A stretch of DNA of 64,000 nt from Bacteroidota bacterium (lineage in GTDB: Bacteria; Bacteroidota; Bacteroidia; AKYH767-A; OLB10). The notes beneath the pieces are model-generated. The model was not told the DNA's origin. It made no database searches and worked only from the letters and a program-made list of their open reading frames with translations. Location: assembly GCA_016713445.1 (NCBI GenBank), contig JADJPB010000005.1:248001-312000 (forward strand). The letters are read 5' to 3'. Shown here piece by piece: positions 58,991 through 64,000 of the stretch. The number at the start of each line of letters is the position of its first letter. The first letter of the stretch is position 1. The translations under genes were made by a program, and so were the position numbers.

Positions 58991-59655
58991 ATGGAGTTAA
59001 AAACATTTGTTTCTGCTGCCATAAAAGTGGAAACATTGAATCCGTTTTCACAATGTTTTATACTCCACACTAAATTTCCAGAATCTCTTCCCGAGAATTT
59101 ATTATTAACGGAAGAAGAGTCCATCAGGGCTTCTCGTTATATTTTTGAGCAACACAAAAACTCCTTTGTTTACCAGCATCATTTATTAAGAAAATATCTA
59201 TCACATTGGTTAAACATTTCTCCTCAGGATGTGCATCTCACGGTAAACCCCTTCGGCAAACCTGAACTACAGAACACACCCTTTTATTTTAATATGAGTC
59301 GATCAGGTAAACATTTGGTCTTCTATTTCGGTCCTGCAGAAGGAGGAATTGATATTGAAACGATCCGACCATCAGCACCATTCCTGGAAATTGCGAAACT
59401 ACATTTTCACAGCAACGAACAACAATTTATTTCTTCAGATTTAGATTTTTTACTCTTTGGACGCGTAAAGAAGCCATACTGAAAGCTATGGGCACTGGAC
59501 TCCAATCACGAATCGATGATATTGATACCACGCAAAATTGCATCTTAAAAAATGGGTGTTTATATGAAGTAAAATCCTTACAAGTTGATGGGCAAGTGAT
59601 TTCTTATTCGATGGACCAAGAACACTTCGAAATTCCCATTTGCATTTCGATTTAA
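58991..59655 (+). CDS. 4'-phosphopantetheinyl transferase (Sfp type), frameshifted
   Basis: It would transfer the phosphopantetheine arm from coenzyme A to the carrier-domain serines of the two synthases. The start 4 bases after the thioesterase stop and the 221-residue corrected length fit the family. Visible motifs are N-P-F-G-K-P-E-L, F-Y-F-N-M-S-R-S-G, G-G-I-D-I-E-T-I-R (Mg-binding acidic pair) and W-T-R-K-E-A-I-L-K-A-M-G-T-G-L. The last is reached only if one T is added to the T6 run 59446-59451; otherwise the protein ends before this motif and would be inactive. Confidence 0.9.
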
Positions 59656-59832
59656 AGTGGTTGACCCCTATTTAAGCCTAATAAAAGTACCCAATAGTTG
59701 CTGAAATCGAATCCAAAGTAGAAGAATAATCTTCTATTTTCGAAGTTTTCAGCCTCCAGTCAAAACTCTCCTGCATTTCAGTTGTTGTTATTACTTAAAA
59801 CCTATTAAATTTACATTTCAAATTAAACGATC
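59656..59832. other. Spacer between PPTase and ferritin genes
   Basis: No gene is seen in these 177 bases. TACATTTC at 59812-59819 (7 of 8 to TAnnTTTG) lies 13 bases before the ferritin ATG and may be its -7 box. No terminator was found for the biosynthetic operon. Confidence 0.45.
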
Positions 59833-60336
59833 ATGATCTCAAAGAAAATAGAAAAATTACTGAACCAGCAAATAGCCATGGAATCCGACTCATCACAATT
59901 TTACCTTGCGATGGCTTCTTGGGCTGAACGTTCCGGATATAATGGTGTGAGCGCATTTTTATATCGCCATAGTGACGAAGAGCGTCAACACATGCTGAAG
60001 CTAATCAAATTCGTAAATGAACGTGGTGGGGTGTCCCAATTACCCGCCTTGAAGAGCCCACCTGTCAACTTTAAAAATGTAAACGAAGTGTTTGAACAAC
60101 TCTTGAAACATGAAGTTAAAGTGAGCAATGAAATAAATAAATTGGTTGATAATTGCCTTGCTGAGAAAGATTATACTACTCACAACTTCCTACAGTGGTA
60201 TGTTTCGGAACAAATTGAAGAGGAGCGTTTAGCTCGTAACTTGCTCGACAAACTCAATTTAATTGGAGGCGACAAGGGCGGCATGTATCTCTTCGACAGA
60301 GACTTGGAGACGATGATTCCTGAGGGAGAAAACTAA
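59833..60336 (+). CDS. ftnA: Ferritin (iron storage)
   Basis: A 167-residue non-haem ferritin that oxidises Fe(II) and stores iron in a 24-subunit shell (cytoplasm). Ferroxidase-site residues are in place: Glu17 region (A-M-E-S-D-S-S-Q-F-Y), E-E-R-Q-H (Glu50/His53) and S-E-Q-I-E-E-E-R-L-A in the fourth helix. Length and the M-I-S-K-K start are typical of the bacterial FtnA group in Bacteroidota. It is transcribed in the same direction as the biosynthetic operon, 177 bases downstream; no functional link is evident. Confidence 0.93.
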   Translation: MISKKIEKLLNQQIAMESDSSQFYLAMASWAERSGYNGVSAFLYRHSDEERQHMLKLIKFVNERGGVSQLPALKSPPVNFKNVNEVFEQLLKHEVKVSNEINKLVDNCLAEKDYTTHNFLQWYVSEQIEEERLARNLLDKLNLIGGDKGGMYLFDRDLETMIPEGEN

Positions 60337-60482
60337 AATTGACTTCTGTAAGAAATTGGGCCACTGCAATCATTTTTGTGGTGGCTTTATTTATCTTGCC
60401 AATCGAATGTAAAGTTCATCCCTACAAACAATAATTTAGAGATTTTTACGTCAATCATTAACACCAAGAAGAGAAGAATATA

Positions 60483-62082
60483 ATGAAAATGAAAAATTGG
60501 TCAAAAATATTTATACTCGTCGCTGTTAGCGTCAGTTTAAGTTTACAAAGTGTAGCACAAAATACAGCGGCATCTCAAAAGTTTGATGCACTGTTGAACA
60601 TGGTCAGCTATGCCTATGTGGATTCTGTGGATCAGAACAAAATTACAGAAAGTGCTATTCGTGCCTTGCTAAAAGATTTAGATCCACACTCTGTTTACAT
60701 TCCTGCGGATGAATTAAAGGCAACGAATGAGCCACTTGTCGGAAAGTTTGAAGGCGTCGGAATCCAATTCAATATTTTAGATGACACCATCATGGTAACG
60801 CAAACCATCAGCGGAGGTCCAAGTGAAAAGTTGGGCATTCGCTCTGGCGATCGGATTGTTTTAATTAATGATACCACAGTTGCTGGAATTGGAATCAAAA
60901 ATAATGATGTACTCAAAAAACTTCGTGGCGACAAGGGCACCAAAGTAAAAGTGAGTATTGCGAGAAGAGATGTTCCCGAGTTGATTGTATTCAATATTAC
61001 GCGCGATAAAATTCCATTGTATAGCGTAGAAGCTTCTTATGAAGCAGCACCGGGGTTGGCTATATTAAAATCGCTCGTTTCGCCGACACTACGGTTGATG
61101 AATTCCGTGATGCGCTTAAAGATTTAAAAGAGAAAAATAATATTCAAAGTTTAATTTTAGACTTAAGTGGAAACGGTGGTGGATACTTGAACAGAGCCAT
61201 TGAATTAGCCGATGAATTTTTAACGATAGGAAAGCGTATCGTTTATACGGAAGGAAGAAATAATCCGAAACAAGAATCTTATTCAACGAATACTGGTGGA
61301 TGGGAGAAGGGGAAATTAATTGTGCTGGTTGATGAAAAAGCTCTGCTTCAGCAAGCGAAATTGTTTCAGGAGCTATACAAGATTGGGACCGTGGTTTAGT
61401 TATTGGAAGAAGAACATTTGCGAAAGGGTTGGTGCAAAAACCATATCCGCTTCCTGATGGATCAGCCGTTCGATTAACCATTGCTCGTTATCATACACCT
61501 AGCGGAAGATGTATTCAAAAGTCGTATGAAGCTGGTGACGAAAATTACGAATTGGATTTGAGCAAGCGATTTGAACATGGTGAATTGTATCACGCCGACA
61601 GTATCGCATTCAATGATTCCTTGAAATACGAAACCAATGGTGGAAGAGTATACGGTGGTGGTGGTATTATGCCTGACATCTTTGTTGGATTAGATACGAG
61701 TTTAAGTTCTCGCTATTACGATGAAATTAGAAGAAGCGGAACCATGAATGATTTTACATTAACGTATGTAGATGAGAACCGAGCTTCCTTAAAAGCGCAA
61801 TACAAAGATGTGTATGCTTTCAAAAAAGGATTTGTGATGAGTAATGAGTTCGTCAACAAATTTGTGGAGTATGCTGAGAAAAAAGGAACCAAGAAAAACG
61901 AAGAAGGTTTAAAAACATCTGACCGCCTCATCCGCACCCAACTGAAAGCACTCATAGCACGCGACCTTTGGAATACGAGCGCGTACTATTATATCATCAA
62001 TGATATCAATGTCTTTGTAGAAAAAGCGTTGGAGTCGTTGGATGATGATAGTTTTTCGAGAATGAAGATTGCGGGGAATTAA
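60483..62082 (+). CDS. S41 family C-terminal processing peptidase (CtpA-like), two frameshifts
   Basis: After correction, 533 residues: a signal peptide (W-S-K-I-F-I-L-V-A-V-S-V-S-L-S-L-Q-S-V-A-Q), a helical N-domain (L-L-K-D-L-D-P-H-S-V-Y-I), a PDZ domain (~90-180), the S41 protease core and a long C-terminal region. The core reads L-I-L-D-L-S-G-N-G-G-G and S-A-S-A-S-E-I-V-S-G (catalytic Ser) with T-F-A-K-G-L-V-Q (Lys). These peptidases cut exported proteins near their C-termini. Breaks are a missing G in 61052-61055 and a missing A in 61335-61339; the second sits directly before the catalytic Ser, so without correction the enzyme would be dead. Confidence 0.9.
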
Positions 62083-62104
62083 GGAAATTGCAAATTGGCA
62101 AGTT

Positions 62105-62335
62105 GGTAAATTGCTGCGCCATGAAGTCTGTGCAACGCACTGTACTTCATGGGTGAATTGCTGCGCTCTGAGGTCTGTACAACGCTCTGAACTTCTGGGT
62201 AATTGCTGCGCCAGAAGGCCTGTACTTCATGGGTAAATTGCTGCGCCATGAAGTCTGTGCAACGCACTGTACTTCATGGGTGAATTGCTGCGCTCTGAAG
62301 TCTTTAGGTAGGAGTGCACTTCTGAGGTGAATTTG
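62105..62335. repeat. Imperfect repeat array with an exact 67-base direct repeat
   Basis: Bases 62105-62171 and 62232-62298 are identical. About five related units start with AATTGCTGCGC; the best have arms CCATGAAGT and ACTTCATGG and would form hairpins. The second unit's right arm (CTTCTGG) can also pair with the third unit's left arm (CCAGAAG). No spacers of unique sequence are present, so this is not a CRISPR array. Confidence 0.88.
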
Positions 62336-62444
62336 CGAGTTTGGTTTTTGTTCAAAGAATTGATAGACTAAGGAAAATCAGTTAGATAATTCTCTCAAAT
62401 ATTAAAATGTTGGACTTCGCTAGAAAATTGGTAGATGATAGATT

Positions 62445-62490
62445 CTCCCTGAGCCTGCCGAAAAGTGCTCCCTGAGCTAGTCGAAGGGAG
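62445..62490. repeat. Two copies of a CTCCCTGAGC...CGAAGGGAG element
   Basis: The second copy (62468-62490) has inverted ends CTCCCT/AGGGAG and resembles the short dispersed repeat CCCTGAGCTTGTCGAAGGG that occurs in many bacterial genomes. The first copy (62445-62464) is degenerate. Confidence 0.7.
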
Positions 62491-62501
62491 ATTAAAAGAT
62501 T

Positions 62502-62526
62502 GGCGTGATTTATTCACGCCTTTTTT
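62502..62526 (+). terminator. Rho-independent terminator
   Basis: Arms GGCGTGA and TCACGCC with a 5-base loop, followed by six T. It is 420 bases after the S41 gene and 66 bases before the next start codon, so it may end read-through from the repeat region. Confidence 0.82.
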
Positions 62527-62592
62527 ATGACTTTTACCGGAAATGACTTTTGTCATTGATTAAATTTTCAGGGCAATTAATTTTATTTTTCC

Positions 62593-64000
62593 ATGAATAA
62601 TTCCAAAAAAGATATCCGAGAACTAACTCGGATTAAAGCCTTCTTTGATTCAACTTCGCTTAAAAAAAAAGAACGACTAGTCTCAATTTTGCTTGAGGAA
62701 ACTCTATTTACAGATTCTGATTTACTAAATTTACATGAGACATTACTTTTTCTAAAAGCGCATCCATCGGGCATTAAGTTCTTAAAAAAACTGATTCAAC
62801 TTCAGAAAAAAATCAACGATAATATACTTCAATCAATCCGAAGAAAAAAAACAGAGGGCCCCTTTGAACAATCAGGAGTAATTGGGACGTGTGTGAATGC
62901 GATCTTCAGTTACGAATTAGTTGTATGGCTTGCCAAAGAATATCCTAAAGATGTAAGCTTTGACAGTTTTGGTGCTCCGGAGGAAAGGTTGAGTTCTGTC
63001 ATTTCTTCTTTGCTTCCTGTATCATTAAAGGAACAATACACAGATGGAGAAACTGAAAACACAATCTCGTGGATGCAGGAGATAGCAGGAAAAAATAAAT
63101 GCAAGCAACTTCAATTTCTACTTCAATTGTTCTCCAAGGCCCAATTAAGTAATCGCATCGCTAGTCAACTAATGGAACAATTGGAATTGTACATTAAAAT
63201 TGATTTAACAACACTTCCATCCAGGTCAACCATTAAAGGATTGAATCGTGCACAATTTCATCATAAAGAAGAGTTGCTAAAGAAATTTAACTTAGATGAA
63301 ATCATAAAATCACCATTGCCGCCTCCTTCTCCTTTAACTTTAAGAGAGAAAAACAGCTCATCACCTCCATTCGATTCCAGCTTATCAGTCTTTACAGAGA
63401 GACGGATCCGGGGACAAACACGGATCTAAATGATATCACCTATTATCGATTAGAAAGAGGTTTGGATATCGTTTTGCTTGGATTAGATTCGCCACATCGA
63501 CAAGCTGTAGACGCATACATTGGCTTCTTTGCTTTTTAAAATCTGATGCCATATGCTTACGGAGGAACATGGCTCCTAGGATCAATGGCTAAGATAGGAC
63601 TCAATATTTTTCCTTCGTACCGAGGTGGTGAATCTACATGGTTCTTTGCACAACTCATGCGCGTCTATTCTCAAGAATTCAATCCCGATTATTTCATTGC
63701 GGAACCGTATCAAGTAGGGCGGGGTAACCCCGAAGGAATTGCGAGTGGGGCATTCTGGTTTTACTATAAGCTCGGATACAGACCCCTTTCTAAATTGCAT
63801 CAAACATTAGCTACAAAAGAATTCGCCAAATTAAAATCAGGTAAAATAAAAGCACTTCTGCAAAAACGCTTAAGTTTTTGGCAGAAGAAGAATTAGGATT
63901 TTCGATTAAAGAAAATACCTCGCTCTCAAAATCAAAATTCGACACCATACAACTGGGTGCTGCGGTTACTCGTTTCATCCGAAAAAAAATTTATTGGAGA
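62593..64000 (+). CDS. Unknown protein, 3' partial, with two frameshifts and one in-frame stop
   Basis: I do not recognise the family. The N-terminal ~240 residues are helical and charged (M-N-N-S-K-K-D-I-R-E-L-T-R-I-K). After a missing A in the A5 run 63349-63353, the frame continues through R-E-T-D-P-G-T-N-T-D ... D-A-Y-I-G-F-F-A-F, meets TAA at 63537-63539, and goes on in the same frame as N-L-M-P-Y-A-Y-G-G-T-W-L-L-G-S-M-A-K-I-G-L-N-I-F. The most striking part is F-P-S-Y-R-G-G-E-S-T-W-F-F-A-Q-L-M-R-V-Y and A-E-P-Y-Q-V-G-R-G-N-P-E-G, which looks like a conserved catalytic or binding core. A second slip at 63875-63879 leads to a frame that runs off the window. A cytoplasmic protein is suggested because no signal peptide is seen. 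Confidence 0.55.

Larger units (their letters stand above)
62083..62592. other. Repeat-rich intergenic region
   Basis: About 510 bases with no convincing gene. It contains an imperfect hairpin-forming repeat array (62105-62335), two copies of a CTCCCTGAGC element (62445-62490) and an intrinsic terminator (62502-62526), all listed separately. Confidence 0.7.

Noticed and set aside
62105..62335. Possible CRISPR array
   Set aside because: Units are imperfect and contiguous, without unique spacers of constant length, and no cas gene is present.

Overview
The window is typical Bacteroidota DNA: AT-rich, with many secreted proteins ending in type IX secretion (T9SS) C-terminal sorting domains, SprB-type and gliding-motility (CHU_C) domains, and promoter boxes of the Bacteroidota form TAnnTTTG. 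The order cannot be fixed from the sequence; an environmental Flavobacteriales- or Chitinophagales-like genome would fit. At least 21 coding sequences' worth of reading-frame breaks are visible, nearly all one-base slips in homopolymers (18 apparent deletions, 3 apparent insertions). Restoring one base repairs conserved motifs each time, so I annotate the broken genes as single loci and regard most breaks as probable sequencing error.

Layout. 1-18.6 kb is a secretome island: a GEVED-domain protein, two Reg_prop-like propeller proteins, two SBBP-repeat/ENKGQW proteins with CHU_C ends, two further repeat proteins and a glucose/sorbosone dehydrogenase-like protein. Propeller and SBBP genes form a mirror-image pair around 6.8 kb. 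18.7-20.2 kb holds a PadR regulator coupled to a membrane protein. 21-28.3 kb is core metabolism: pyruvate carboxylase, an MtfA-like peptidase, a LutB-like Fe-S protein and pantothenate synthetase. 28.5-36.6 kb has a broken ORF6N gene and a second group of secreted proteins, including one with an apparent type 1 copper site. 36.6-39.1 kb has a TIR-like/PIN gene pair, a lipoprotein and a peroxiredoxin flanking a Fur-like box. 39.6-48 kb has a response regulator, panD, a flippase-like membrane protein, a heptose-phosphate adenylyltransferase, an S46 peptidase, a DUF3127 protein and htpG.

The most interesting part is 48.3-59.7 kb: a compact hybrid NRPS-PKS assembly line. The first protein is A-PCP-KS-AT-ACP-aminotransferase and the second is C-A-PCP-TE, followed by a 4'-phosphopantetheinyl transferase. 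Hand-read specificity codes match the published proline code (first A domain) and glycine code (second A domain), and the AT carries a malonyl-type HAFH motif. With no ketoreductase, the logic predicts a prolyl starter, one malonate extension, transamination of the beta-ketone, coupling to glycine and release by the thioesterase. The product would be a small pyrrolidinyl beta-amino acyl-glycine or a lactam from it. I know of no described cluster with exactly this arrangement, but this cannot be confirmed here.

The window ends with ferritin, a CtpA-type S41 protease, a repeat-rich spacer and the start of an unrecognised gene. I found no tRNA, rRNA, CRISPR array, transposase or phage gene.
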